This document shows positions 54,095 through 63,418 of a stretch of DNA of 64,000 nucleotides, one piece after another. The notes under the pieces are model-generated. The model worked only from the letters and a program-made list of their open reading frames with translations, made no database searches and was not told the origin of the DNA. The stretch is taken from assembly GCF_014647235.1 (NCBI RefSeq), contig NZ_BMOU01000001.1, positions 910,262 through 974,261 on the forward strand, given 5' to 3'. The DNA comes from Haloarcula pellucida. Lineage in GTDB: Archaea > Halobacteriota > Halobacteria > Halobacteriales > Haloarculaceae. A program made the position numbers and the translations under genes. Positions within the stretch are counted from its first letter, which is position 1. Each line of letters starts with the position of its first letter.

Positions 54095-55432
54095 ATGGAA
54101 CCACTGCGTGGCGACGAGTCGACGGTGGGTGAGACATCGGTCGTCACACGCGGCTGTCGAGTCGAGAGCGGCACACCCCGAACCGTCCTCGACACCGGGA
54201 CGCGACCACGATGCGCGTGGGCGACGGGCTCTGAGTCCATCGCGGCGAGCGGCGCCGCCGCCACCGTGACCGCGTCCGGTGCGTCCCGATTCGCGGACGT
54301 ACAGGCGGCCGCGACGGCGCTGTTCGACCGCTGTGACGTCCCGACAGACCTCCCGAGTGTCGCGCGCCCCCGCCTGTTCGGTGGCTTTGCATTCCACGAG
54401 GGCGACACCGAGAGCACAGATTCGCCGTGGGACGGGTTTCCGGGGGCCGCGTTCTTCCTCCCCGAGGTGCAGGTGACCCGGACGGACGGCGGGACGTGGC
54501 TCACGACGACCGGTACCGGGCCGACGGCGGCGGCCGACGCCGAACGGCGGCTCGACGAGTGGGCCGACCGACTTGCCGACGTGCCAGCGTCCGCTCCGAG
54601 GGGACCACCGGGCGTCGAATCCCGAGAGCGGACGCCGTCACAGGCGACGTGGCGCGACCAGGTGGGGGCCGCACTGGAGAGCGTCGACGACGGGAACTTA
54701 CAGAAGGTGGTCCTCGCACAGGCACTCCGCGTGCGTCTGCGCGAGGACCTCTCTGTCCCGGACGTACTGGACCGGTTGGCAGTGACGTATCCGGACTGTT
54801 ACCGATTCCTGCTCTCGCCGGAAGACGGCGGGACCTTCTTCGGCGCGACACCGGAGCGACTGGTCTCCCTGCGAGGGCGAACGGTACGGACCGAGGCGCT
54901 CGCGGGGTCGACCGGTCGCGGTGACACGCCGGCCGAGGACGAATGGCTGGCCGCCGAACTACTGGACAGCGAGAAGGACACGCACGAACACGCACTCGTC
55001 GCCGACGCCATCCGCGACCAGCTAGAACCGTTCGCGAGTTCGGTACGCATCGGCGACCGGACTGTGAGACGGCTGGCGACGGTCCAGCACCTCCGGACGT
55101 CTATCACGGCCGAACTCCAGCGGGACGAACACGTCCTCTCGCTCGTCGAGGCCCTGCACCCGACGCCCGCCGTGGGTGGCCTCCCGCCGGACGAGGCACT
55201 GCGGACCATCCGCGAGACGGAGGCGTTCGACCGCGGGTGGTACGCCGCGCCTATCGGGTGGGTCGACGCCGCCGGCAACGGCACGTTCGCCGTCGGCATC
55301 CGCTCGGCCGTCGCGAAGGGGCGACTCGCCACGCTGTTCGCCGGGGCGGGCATCGTCGCCGACAGCGACCCCGACAGGGAGTGGGACGAGGTCCAACTGA
55401 AGTACCGGCCGATGCTCGACGAACTGGAGTGA
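54095..55432 (+). CDS. menF: Isochorismate synthase MenF
   Basis: A 445-residue chorismate-utilising enzyme that makes isochorismate, the first step to menaquinone. Signature segments are VDDGNLQKVVLAQAL, PEDGGTFFGATPERLVSLRG, TEALAGSTGRG, and the late HPTPAVGGLPPDEAL plus YAAPIGWVDAAGNG region. The start is the ATG at 54095; two GTG codons precede it in frame at 54089 and 54092. It is followed directly by menD. Confidence 0.92.
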   Translation: MEPLRGDESTVGETSVVTRGCRVESGTPRTVLDTGTRPRCAWATGSESIAASGAAATVTASGASRFADVQAAATALFDRCDVPTDLPSVARPRLFGGFAFHEGDTESTDSPWDGFPGAAFFLPEVQVTRTDGGTWLTTTGTGPTAAADAERRLDEWADRLADVPASAPRGPPGVESRERTPSQATWRDQVGAALESVDDGNLQKVVLAQALRVRLREDLSVPDVLDRLAVTYPDCYRFLLSPEDGGTFFGATPERLVSLRGRTVRTEALAGSTGRGDTPAEDEWLAAELLDSEKDTHEHALVADAIRDQLEPFASSVRIGDRTVRRLATVQHLRTSITAELQRDEHVLSLVEALHPTPAVGGLPPDEALRTIRETEAFDRGWYAAPIGWVDAAGNGTFAVGIRSAVAKGRLATLFAGAGIVADSDPDREWDEVQLKYRPMLDELE

Positions 55433-55437
55433 CCGAC

Positions 55438-57216
55438 GTGAGCCATCCCAACGTCAACACGCTGTGGGCCGAGACGCTCGTGGCGGAACTGGCCGCAGGC
55501 GGCGTCGACGCGGTCTGTGTCTCGCCGGGCAGTCGGTCGACGCCGCTGACCGTCGCGTTCGCGGAGCACCCCGACGTGACCGTATACTCCCACCTCGACG
55601 AGCGGTCGTCGGCGTTTTTCGCGCTCGGCCGCGCGAAGCGGACCGGTGAGCCGACGCCGCTGGTCTGTACCTCCGGGACGGCCGCGGCGAACTTCCACCC
55701 CGCAGTCATCGAAGCCGCCCAGTCGGGCGTCCCGATGCTCCTCCTGACGGCCGACCGCCCGCCGGAACTCATAGACAGCGGCGCGAACCAGACCGTCGAC
55801 CAGGAGAAACTGTACGGCGATGCGGTCCGGTGGTACCGTGACATGCCGGAACCGGCGGCCAGACCCCGGACGGTCCGGATGCTCCGGACGACGATGGCCC
55901 GTGCGCTCACAGAAGCGACCGGCAGCGACCCCGGACCGGTCCACCTCAACTGCCGGTTTCAGAAACCGCTCGAACCGACGCCGGCCCCCGAGGACGGCCC
56001 CGACGGCGTCCCGGACGACTGGGCCGACGGGGACCGACTCGCCGCGGAGGGCCGTGACGGGCCGTTCGTCCGGACGAGTCAGGGGACCAGCGAACCGCCC
56101 TCTGGCGACGTGGCGCGAATCGCTCGGGCCGTCGAATCGGCCGACCGTGGCCTCGTCGTCGCCGGTCCGGCGGACGACGGCCTCGGGGCCGAGGCGTTGA
56201 CGTCGCTCGCGAACGCGACTGGCTTCCCGGTGCTCGCAGACCCGCTCTCGGACCTCCGGTACGGCCCCCACGTCGACCGCATCGACCCGCCGGTGTGTGG
56301 CGGCTACGACGCCTATCTCGGGAGCGGGGCGACGGAGTCGTGGGTCGATCCGGAGATCGTCCTCCGGGTCGGCGCGTCACCGACCTCGAAACCGCTCCGA
56401 CACTACCTCAGGGACGCCGACTGCCGGCAGATCCTCGTCGACCCGTCTGGTAGGTGGTCCGAAGCGGAGTTCACCGCGACGGACCATCTCGTCGCCGACG
56501 AGGACGCCGTCGCCCGGGCAGTCGCCGAGCGAGTGACCGAATCGGGGGCGCGGGCGTGGCGTGACCGCTTCGAGACTGCCGAGCGAGTCCACTGGGACGC
56601 CGTGAGCGACGCCGTCACCGACCGCTACTGGGAGGGCGGCGTACTGGCGGACGTGACAGCGCACGCACCGAACCCGACGACGGTGTTCGTCTCGAACAGT
56701 ATGCCGGTGCGTGACCTCGACAGGTTCGGGGAACCGCGTGCGGCCGACCTCACCGTCCTCGGCAACCGCGGGGCGAGCGGTATCGACGGTATCACCTCGA
56801 CGGCGCTGGGGGCGGGCAGCGCGACACCGGACCCGCTCGTCCTCGTCACCGGCGACCTCGCGTACTACCACGACATGAACGGACTGCTGGCACTCTCCCG
56901 GTGTGGCGTCGACGCGACAATCGTCCTCCTGAACAACGACGGCGGCGGCATCTTCCACGCGCTCCCCATCGAGGACCACGACACCTTCGAGGAACAGTTC
57001 AAAACGCCACACGGACTAGACTTCGGGCCGACCGGCGACCTCTACGGACTGGCGTATCGCCGCGTCGACGGCCGTGGCTCGTTCGTCGATGCCTTCACGG
57101 AGTCCGTCGAGAGCGACGGAACGCAGGTCGTCGAAGTGTGTTTCGACGCCGAAGCGAGCCACGCCGTCAGAGACGACCTGACCGCTCGCGTGCGAGACGC
57201 TATCGCCAGTCGCTGA
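55438..57216 (+). CDS. menD: SEPHCHC synthase MenD
   Basis: A 592-residue thiamine-diphosphate enzyme that joins isochorismate and 2-oxoglutarate. It starts at a GTG (S-H-P-N-V-N-T-L-W) with a GGAGTGA ribosome-binding site five bases before; the GTG at 55429 overlapping the menF stop is an alternative start. CVSPGSRSTPL, SHLDERSSAFFALG, CTSGTAAANF and the ThDP-binding VTGDLAYYHDMNGL with VLLNNDGGGIF are all present. Its end overlaps the protease gene by 17 bases. Confidence 0.94.
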   Translation: MSHPNVNTLWAETLVAELAAGGVDAVCVSPGSRSTPLTVAFAEHPDVTVYSHLDERSSAFFALGRAKRTGEPTPLVCTSGTAAANFHPAVIEAAQSGVPMLLLTADRPPELIDSGANQTVDQEKLYGDAVRWYRDMPEPAARPRTVRMLRTTMARALTEATGSDPGPVHLNCRFQKPLEPTPAPEDGPDGVPDDWADGDRLAAEGRDGPFVRTSQGTSEPPSGDVARIARAVESADRGLVVAGPADDGLGAEALTSLANATGFPVLADPLSDLRYGPHVDRIDPPVCGGYDAYLGSGATESWVDPEIVLRVGASPTSKPLRHYLRDADCRQILVDPSGRWSEAEFTATDHLVADEDAVARAVAERVTESGARAWRDRFETAERVHWDAVSDAVTDRYWEGGVLADVTAHAPNPTTVFVSNSMPVRDLDRFGEPRAADLTVLGNRGASGIDGITSTALGAGSATPDPLVLVTGDLAYYHDMNGLLALSRCGVDATIVLLNNDGGGIFHALPIEDHDTFEEQFKTPHGLDFGPTGDLYGLAYRRVDGRGSFVDAFTESVESDGTQVVEVCFDAEASHAVRDDLTARVRDAIASR

Positions 57217-58021
57217 GTGACGCTTCCAGCGTGTCGACCGGAACGGACGTGGTTTGTTCTGCTATCTCCGGGAGTTCCGTGTAAGCCGTCTCGTTTCTGC
57301 TGTAGTCCGGGCGATTGCCCGCGGTCCCGGTCGTCGCCCCGGAGACGACGCCGACGACGTCGCCATCGAGGGTGACCAGCGGGCCACCGCTGTTCCCCTG
57401 CTGGGTGGGCACCGTCGAGAGGAGCCAGTCGATACCGTCCAGAACCCGCAGATAGCGACCGAGGCTGAGTATCCACTGGCCGAGTCGGCCGGGGTGGCCA
57501 ACGGTGACGAGCGGATCCCCCCGTGAGAGGTCGTCAAGACTCCCCAGTGAGAGCGGTGGCACAGACAGGTCCGTCTCCAGCAGCGCGAGGTCCGGTTGTA
57601 GCTCTTCGTGGTAGCCGACCCGCTCGCCCGTCCCAGTCGCTCCGTCGAACGTCTCGACCGACAGCGTTCGGGACCCGTCGGCGACGTGTGCGTTCGTCAC
57701 GATTTCGCCCTCGCCGACGAACCACCCCGTGCCGCCGCGGTTCCCGTCCCGAAGCACGACTACCGACTCCCGCACCGACGTTCCGACCTCGGACGCGCGC
57801 TCTCGGGTGGCCCGCGTAAACGCCGTCTCGACCGGCTCGCCGTCGGTTCTGGTGAGTCGGGGCCGGGACGAGTCCGCCCGCTCCGTGGCCGACTGCGGGT
57901 TTGCCGCTGCCCCCGCCGAGCCGTCCGTCGACGGTGGCGCGGAGTCGATGACCCCACCGCACCCAGACAGGCCGGCAGTTGCGGCGACCGACGCGAGAAA
58001 CGACCGGCGAGAACGGTCCAT
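57200..58021 (-). CDS. Tat-exported lipoprotein trypsin-like serine protease
   Basis: A 273-residue protease. The N-terminus has RRSFLASVAATAGLSGCG, a Tat signal ending in a lipobox, so it is probably membrane-anchored. The catalytic triad is visible: His in TNAHVA, Asp in LQPDLALLE and Ser in QQGNSGGPLV. It is of the HtrA/DegP type but has no PDZ domain, and about 60 residues of polar linker precede the catalytic domain. Role may be cell-surface quality control. It overlaps menD tail-to-tail. Confidence 0.9.
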   Translation of the reverse strand: MDRSRRSFLASVAATAGLSGCGGVIDSAPPSTDGSAGAAANPQSATERADSSRPRLTRTDGEPVETAFTRATRERASEVGTSVRESVVVLRDGNRGGTGWFVGEGEIVTNAHVADGSRTLSVETFDGATGTGERVGYHEELQPDLALLETDLSVPPLSLGSLDDLSRGDPLVTVGHPGRLGQWILSLGRYLRVLDGIDWLLSTVPTQQGNSGGPLVTLDGDVVGVVSGATTGTAGNRPDYSRNETAYTELPEIAEQTTSVPVDTLEASLSDWR

Positions 58022-58057
58022 ACGCTTGGGACTAGTCCGCCCTACAAAAACCTGCAT

Positions 58058-58999
58058 CTACAGCCGCAGGACCGAGTACGTGAGTATCGAGAACCCGAAC
58101 GGGAGCCACGTCCCACACAGGGCGACGACCCCGAGGAGCGAGAAGACACTGACGTTCACCCACAGCAGCACGAGCGGCGTGAGGAGGCTCCAGATGCCAA
58201 AGACCAGTATCGCGACGTTGGGAACCGACTGGAGGTACCCGACGACGAGGACCAGACAGACGCCGAGCACGAGGTTGACGAACAGCGGGAACTCCGGAAC
58301 GAGCGCGCTGAACAGCAAGACGGGATAGAGCGCGAAGGTGAGACCGAACAGCGTGAGTTTCCGGCCGGTCGGCACCGGCCGCTCGTATCTCGGCCCGGGC
58401 TGGACGGTCTCTCTGACCGCGTAGCTGCTGGTGGCGGTCCACGCGCTGGTCTCGCCGGCACCGGCGTATCCGCCGGGCGCGTCTGTGTCGGCGCTCCAGC
58501 CACCAGTCGGGTCGCTGTCGGCCCGTGCCGTCCGGCCGTCGTCGGCCGCCGCGTCGTCGCCGCGCTTCGTCCCGGTTCGCTCCTCGCGGTCCGCTCGCAC
58601 CCGTTCGCTGGCGCGCCGCTCCCGTTCGGCGCGTTCGCGCGCTCGCTGGCGCGGGTCACCGGCGTCGGACGCTGTCGACGAAGCGTCCGACGACTCGGTC
58701 TGGCCGCCCTCGGACTCGGCGTAGCCAGCCCGACGCGCCGCCGCGGCGACGTCGCTCTCGGCCACCGAGGACTCGTGCCTTACGTACGCCTCGTGACCGA
58801 GTCGGTCGTAGCGCTCGCGAGCGGCCTCGTCGACGAGAACGTCGCGTGCCTCGACGAGTGCCTGTGTCACCTCACGGGCGTCGTCGGCGTCGCTCACGTC
58901 CGGGTGCGTCTCTTTCAGACGCTCCCGATAGGCGGCCTCGATCTCGTCGGTCGTCGCGTCCGTCGGGACGCCGAGGACGTCGTAGAACGTCTCAGTCAT
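58058..58999 (-). CDS. DnaJ-domain membrane protein
   Basis: A 313-residue protein. The J-domain (1 to about 70) has the HPD motif at H32-P33-D34 (KETHPDVSD). A long polar, Arg/Asp/Glu-rich linker (about 90-195) follows, then about four membrane helices (about 215-305). It lacks the G/F, zinc and peptide-binding regions of DnaJ itself, so it probably recruits Hsp70 (DnaK) to the membrane. It lies 36 bases upstream of the protease gene on the same strand, so they may be one operon. Confidence 0.88.
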   Translation of the reverse strand: MTETFYDVLGVPTDATTDEIEAAYRERLKETHPDVSDADDAREVTQALVEARDVLVDEAARERYDRLGHEAYVRHESSVAESDVAAAARRAGYAESEGGQTESSDASSTASDAGDPRQRARERAERERRASERVRADREERTGTKRGDDAAADDGRTARADSDPTGGWSADTDAPGGYAGAGETSAWTATSSYAVRETVQPGPRYERPVPTGRKLTLFGLTFALYPVLLFSALVPEFPLFVNLVLGVCLVLVVGYLQSVPNVAILVFGIWSLLTPLVLLWVNVSVFSLLGVVALCGTWLPFGFSILTYSVLRL

Positions 59000-59059
59000 G
59001 CAGGTGCTGGACGAACGGTAAGTCGGCTACTGAGACGTATAACTCCTCGTGCCCAGTTC

Positions 59060-59323
59060 TCAGTATTCACGTTCGGGTTCGCGCTCGCTGCTCCGGTCCG
59101 TCGACTGGGTCTGTCGGCCGCCGTCGGCGCGCTGGTAGGCCAACTGCTCCAGCGACGACGCGATACGGGCCAGCACGAGGATGAAGTGATAAAACAGGTA
59201 GACGGACCACAGCACCGCAATGACGAGCAAGCCGAGCAGTATCTGCTGTACGATGACGAGGCTGTAGGCGAGGACCAGCACCGAGAACACGGCCAAGCCG
59301 GCTCTCAGGGTCCGATCGTTCAT
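59060..59323 (-). CDS. Small membrane protein with two helices (87 aa)
   Basis: An 87-residue protein with two predicted membrane helices (about 5-27 and 30-52) and a polar, Arg/Gln/Glu-rich C-terminus. It starts MNDRTLRAGLAVF (ATG 59323). No family was recognised. It is directly upstream of the DnaJ-domain membrane gene, with the same orientation and 60 bases between, so it may be part of that operon. Confidence 0.75.
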   Translation of the reverse strand: MNDRTLRAGLAVFSVLVLAYSLVIVQQILLGLLVIAVLWSVYLFYHFILVLARIASSLEQLAYQRADGGRQTQSTDRSSEREPEREY

Positions 59324-59416
59324 GCTGGAGGGCATACGTTCGGTGACGGACGGCCGTGAGGAAAGCGTTTCGCCGTCACTACGAATCTTTTTGCGCCGCC
59401 CACCGTCATGCCCGGT

Positions 59417-60376
59417 ATGGTCTCAGAGCTATTCGACCCGGACCGCTGGGAACCCATCGAGCGGTTCGACTTCACCGACATCACCTACCACCGCTCTACC
59501 GAGACGGGTGCGGTCCGAATCGCGTTCGACCGCCCCGAGGTCCGCAACGCCTTCCGACCGGAGACGGTCGACGAACTCTCCGAGGCGTTAGACCACGCCA
59601 AACGACTCACCGACGTCGGCTGTGTCCTCCTCACCGGGAACGGCCCGTCGCCGAAAGACGGCGGGTGGGCGTTCTGTTCCGGCGGCGACCAGCGCATCCG
59701 AGGCGAGAGCGGATACGAGTACGAGGCCGATGCAGACAGCGAGTCGCCGCGCGACTCGGAACAGGCGAGCGGGGAGCAGCGCGACCCACGAGACATCGGG
59801 GACGAAGATGCACCGGAGAACGTCGGCCGCCTCCACATCCTCGAAGTCCAGCGCCAGATTCGACACATTCCCAAACCCGTCGTCGCCGTCGTTCCGGGGT
59901 GGGCCGTCGGCGGTGGCCACTCGCTACACGTCGTCTGTGACCTCACGCTCGCCAGCGAAGAACACGCGAAGTTCCTCCAGACCGACCCCGACGTGGGGAG
60001 TTTCGACGGCGGGTTCGGCTCCGCGTACCTCGCCAGACAGGTCGGCCAGAAGAAGGCCCGTGAGGTGTTCTTCCTCGGGAAGACGTACGACGCCGAGGAG
60101 GCCGCTGACATGGGCATGGTCAACGACGTGGTCCCCCACGAGGAACTGGCGGACGAGGCCCTCGACTGGGCCCGGCGTATGAACGAGAAGTCGCCGACGG
60201 CGATGCGGATGCTAAAGTACGCCTTCAACCTCGACTCCGATGGGATGGTCGGGCAGCAGGTGTTCGCCGGCGAGGCGACGCGTCTGGCCTACATGACCGA
60301 CGAGGCTCAGGAGGGCCGGGACGCGTTCAACGAGGGCCGGAAACCGGACTTCGACGACGTGCCCTGGCACTACTAG
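59417..60376 (+). CDS. menB: 1,4-dihydroxy-2-naphthoyl-CoA synthase MenB
   Basis: A 319-residue crotonase-fold enzyme that cyclises succinylbenzoyl-CoA. It contains the MenB oxyanion segments WAFCSGGDQRIRGESGY and VPGWAVGGGHSLHVVCDLT, and the C-terminal GRKPDFDDVPWHY end. An acidic insertion (about 105-140) is specific to halophiles. I chose the ATG at 59417 (MVSELFDPDRW) because TATCTTTTTGC-like promoter spacing suits a leaderless start there; the ATG at 59408 is possible. Confidence 0.93.
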   Translation: MVSELFDPDRWEPIERFDFTDITYHRSTETGAVRIAFDRPEVRNAFRPETVDELSEALDHAKRLTDVGCVLLTGNGPSPKDGGWAFCSGGDQRIRGESGYEYEADADSESPRDSEQASGEQRDPRDIGDEDAPENVGRLHILEVQRQIRHIPKPVVAVVPGWAVGGGHSLHVVCDLTLASEEHAKFLQTDPDVGSFDGGFGSAYLARQVGQKKAREVFFLGKTYDAEEAADMGMVNDVVPHEELADEALDWARRMNEKSPTAMRMLKYAFNLDSDGMVGQQVFAGEATRLAYMTDEAQEGRDAFNEGRKPDFDDVPWHY

Positions 60377-60439
60377 CCCACCGTTCCCGAGCGGTCGCGA
60401 CCGCAGCACCGACTGCGACAGTTCGCGGGCCGCAAGCGG

Positions 60440-61267
60440 CTATCGCGTCGACAGCAACGCTTCGGTGTTGGATTTCCCGAGCGCGATAACCCCGTAGTCC
60501 TCCGTCCCGATTTCGAGCGTGGCGGTACCAGACCACCCGGCGTCGGCCAGCCCGGACAGCGCTCTCGTGAAGTCGAGTCTGCCCATCCCGACCGGGAGGT
60601 GTTCGTCGCTGCCACCGCGCGTGTCGACGAGGTGGAGGTGGTCGATTCGGTCGGCGTATCGCTCTGTGAACTCACCCATCTCGGATTCGTCCATCCCGGT
60701 CAGGATGGCGTGGCTGGTGTCGAACGTCATCGACGCGTCGGGGTACCGTTCGAGGAGTTCCGGGAAGGAAGCGGCGTCGTAGTAGCTGTTCACGACGTTC
60801 TCCAGACAGGGGTTCAGGTCACGCTTCTGGGCGGCAGGGACGAGGTCGTTCAGGCTCTCGTGGACGAACCCGCGACAGTCGGACTCGGTCCAGCCGAGGT
60901 CCCAGGCGTCCGAGGACGGGTGGAAGACGACCCGCTCGGCACCGAGGTCCGCAGCGAGGTCCATGCCGGCGGTCAGTTCCGTGACGGCTCCCTCGCGGAC
61001 GGGAGTAAACGGGGAGCCGAGGTCGACGGCGAACGGGAGGTGAACGACGACATCGAGGCCGTGATCGGCGAGCGTCCCGGCCATCTGCGCTCGCCGGTCG
61101 ACGATTCGCTCGCGGGCGTACGGCCCGTCCAGTAACAGTTCGACGAAGTCGAACCCCTCGTCTGCGGCCCAGGCGACTGCCCGCTCGAAGTCGAGGCCGA
61201 GACCGAGCGTGAATCCGAGTTCGAGGTCCAGCGTCAGGTCGGAGGCGGCGGTACGGTTCGGGGACAC
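60440..61267 (-). CDS. Sugar phosphate isomerase/epimerase (TIM barrel)
   Basis: A 275-residue xylose-isomerase-like TIM-barrel protein. Metal-binding residues are suggested by the Glu in FVELLLDGP, VVHLPFAVDLG, the CLENVVN Glu, TFDTSHAIL and HLHLVDTRGG, which follow the order of the family. It starts from a GTG at 61267. The substrate is unknown (hydroxypyruvate isomerase, inosose dehydratase and endonuclease IV relatives all share the fold). It lies between menB and the LOV kinase; a link to menaquinone is not evident. Confidence 0.85.
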   Translation of the reverse strand: MSPNRTAASDLTLDLELGFTLGLGLDFERAVAWAADEGFDFVELLLDGPYARERIVDRRAQMAGTLADHGLDVVVHLPFAVDLGSPFTPVREGAVTELTAGMDLAADLGAERVVFHPSSDAWDLGWTESDCRGFVHESLNDLVPAAQKRDLNPCLENVVNSYYDAASFPELLERYPDASMTFDTSHAILTGMDESEMGEFTERYADRIDHLHLVDTRGGSDEHLPVGMGRLDFTRALSGLADAGWSGTATLEIGTEDYGVIALGKSNTEALLSTR

Positions 61268-61337
61268 ACCGGGTCTGTCGACCGGTCGGGTGAGAGGCGT
61301 CAGGGAACGTGTAACAGTTGCCGGTTCCGGCGGCGAG

Positions 61338-63119
61338 TCACGCCGGTGGCTCTGTACGCGGGAACGTGAGTTCGACGACGGTCCCGGTCGGGTCGTTGTC
61401 GCGGATGTCGAAAGAGCCCTCGCTGTTTATCGCCATCCAGCGGACGAACCACAGACCCAGCCCCGACGTGTGCTTGAGGTCTGACTCCATCCCGGCGGCG
61501 AGGACCTCTCGCTCCTCGTCGGGCATCCCCGGTCCGTCGTCGGTGACGGTGACGACGACGGTGTCGGATTCGACGGTCACGTCGACCACGACGGTGACAC
61601 ACGGGTGGCCGTACTCGAAGGCGTTTTCCACCAGTTCGCCGAGTGCGAGTTCCAGCGAGCTGTGGGCCCGTGCCCACGCTTCCTCGGGCGTGTTCGCGAG
61701 GATAGTGCCGTTGGCGTGACTCAGCCCCGCCTCTTCGACGACGTGGTCGACGTGCGGAACGACGTCTATCGGCCCGACGTGGTCGGTCGAATTCGGGTCG
61801 AGCGTGTCGTGGAACTCTCTGGCAGTGTCACCGAGGTCTAGCAGTTCAGCGGCCACTCGCTCGATCGCCGCCGCCGACGTCCGGACCACCTCGTCGTCGC
61901 TGGCCTCTCTGATAAACTCCACCTGTGCGAGGACCACGTGGAGTTTGTTGCGCAGGTTGTGCCGGAGGACGCGGTCCAACACCGACAGGCGGTACCCCCG
62001 TTCGCGGTGGCTGGTCACGTCACGACTCACGCAGACGACGCCGTCGAACTCGGACGCCGGACGCATCGCGACGGCCGTCTGGAACCGCCTGTCTCGACCC
62101 TCGGTGTTCCGTATCGTCGTTTCGATGGTCGTCTGTGGTGTGTCTTCCGCGGCCAAGTTGAGGATGGCGCGGGAGAGCGCAGCGGCGTGTGTCCGTCCCA
62201 GCACCGACCGGACGTGTTCGCCGGTCAGTTCGTCCGGAGCGCGGCCACAGAGTTCTGCGGTCGCCTCGTTCAACAGCGTAAACCGGAGGTCGGCGTCGAG
62301 CGAGTATATCGGGTCGCTCGCCGCACGGACTATCTGTTCGTGCTGGCGGAGGTTCCGGGCTCGCTCGACTCGGTCGGTGATGTCCTGCTGGAAGCCGACG
62401 AAGTGTGTCGGCCCCGAGCGACCGTACACCGGGGCTATCTCGACGTGGTTCCAGAACGGCGTGCCGTCCTTCCGGTAGTTTTGGAGTTCGACAGTAACGC
62501 CCTCTCCTCGCTCTATGGCCTCGCGCATCTCCCGGACCGGGTCCGGGTCGGTGTCTGGCCCCTGCAAGAACCGGCAGTTCCGACCGAGTATCTCCGAGCG
62601 GTCGTAGCCAGTCATCTCGACGAACGCGTCGTTGACGTACCGCAATGGCTGGTCGTCTCGGGCCGAAGCGATAGTGATGCCCGTAAGCGCGTCGTCCATC
62701 GCTCGACGGAACAGCGCCAGATCTTCCGACTGGCGCCTGATACGCAGCAGCGACCCGAGACGGCCCCGGAACACCGCCTTCGACGTCGGCATCACCAGCA
62801 CCTCGTCGACGGCCTCCGGTAGCGTCTGGACCGCGTGTTCGGGGACAGCGGCCCCGACCACCAGCAACACTGGGACGAACTTCGGGTCCGCGTCGGCCTT
62901 CCGACGGGCGAGTTGGTCCTCGATTCGGGGATACGTCGCGGTATCGACCAGACAGACGTCGAACTGGGGGAGATCCGCCAGCGACGCCGGTGTCACCACC
63001 TCGTGGTCTTCGAGTCGGTCCGCGAGTAACTCCCGGTCCTCGTCGTTCTCGACGAGCAACGCCACCCGCACCGGCCCCCGGTCGAACGTCGCTGTGAGCG
63101 GGTGGTAGGTGGGGGGCAT
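61338..63119 (-). CDS. LOV-domain blue-light histidine kinase with receiver-like N-terminus
   Basis: A 593-residue sensor kinase. Residues 1-115 look like a receiver-like domain (VALLVEN, D59 in CLVDTAT). A LOV/PAS domain (about 135-255) has the canonical flavin motif GRNCRFLQ with photoactive C182, then N214 and N224 (QNYRKDG, FWN) and a late Q in GFQQD. A second PAS (about 260-375) precedes the kinase: H387 in VLRHNLRNKL, the N-box ELVENAFEYG, DDGPGMP and TSGLGLWFV. A cytosolic blue-light sensor is expected. No partner regulator is adjacent. Confidence 0.9.
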   Translation of the reverse strand: MPPTYHPLTATFDRGPVRVALLVENDEDRELLADRLEDHEVVTPASLADLPQFDVCLVDTATYPRIEDQLARRKADADPKFVPVLLVVGAAVPEHAVQTLPEAVDEVLVMPTSKAVFRGRLGSLLRIRRQSEDLALFRRAMDDALTGITIASARDDQPLRYVNDAFVEMTGYDRSEILGRNCRFLQGPDTDPDPVREMREAIERGEGVTVELQNYRKDGTPFWNHVEIAPVYGRSGPTHFVGFQQDITDRVERARNLRQHEQIVRAASDPIYSLDADLRFTLLNEATAELCGRAPDELTGEHVRSVLGRTHAAALSRAILNLAAEDTPQTTIETTIRNTEGRDRRFQTAVAMRPASEFDGVVCVSRDVTSHRERGYRLSVLDRVLRHNLRNKLHVVLAQVEFIREASDDEVVRTSAAAIERVAAELLDLGDTAREFHDTLDPNSTDHVGPIDVVPHVDHVVEEAGLSHANGTILANTPEEAWARAHSSLELALGELVENAFEYGHPCVTVVVDVTVESDTVVVTVTDDGPGMPDEEREVLAAGMESDLKHTSGLGLWFVRWMAINSEGSFDIRDNDPTGTVVELTFPRTEPPA

Positions 63120-63418
63120 CTGTTTGTTACTCGATCCGATTGGTCGGGGCCCCGGTCAGGCTACCGCGGCAGTCGCCGGATCGTTCACCGACCGTGATAC
63201 CGTATCGCCAGCGGGACAGTATCTCACCGAGGCTGGGGACGCCGGACGAGACGCAGTCGGTATCGGCGTCGGTCACACTTACGATACCGGGGCAGGCGGC
63301 AAAAGTGTAGCCATTTTGTAGCATTTGGTTGTCAATTTCTCCGGAGCACGATTCGAGGCGTCGGACGAGACGGTGTGAACCACAGTCGCTTTGAGGATAG
63401 CGTCCCGAGTTCGCGACA
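63120..63418. other. 299-base gap between the LOV kinase and menA
   Basis: It is the divergent promoter region. An adjacent short direct repeat TGTAGCCATTT / TGTAGCATTT lies at 63306-63326 and overlaps an AT-rich stretch. The direct repeat GGACGAGACG occurs at two places. No gene or strong palindrome was seen. Confidence 0.4.

Noticed and set aside
57608-59359. 583-codon open frame crossing the protease and DnaJ genes
   Set aside because: It crosses two well-supported opposite-strand genes and has repetitive basic composition.
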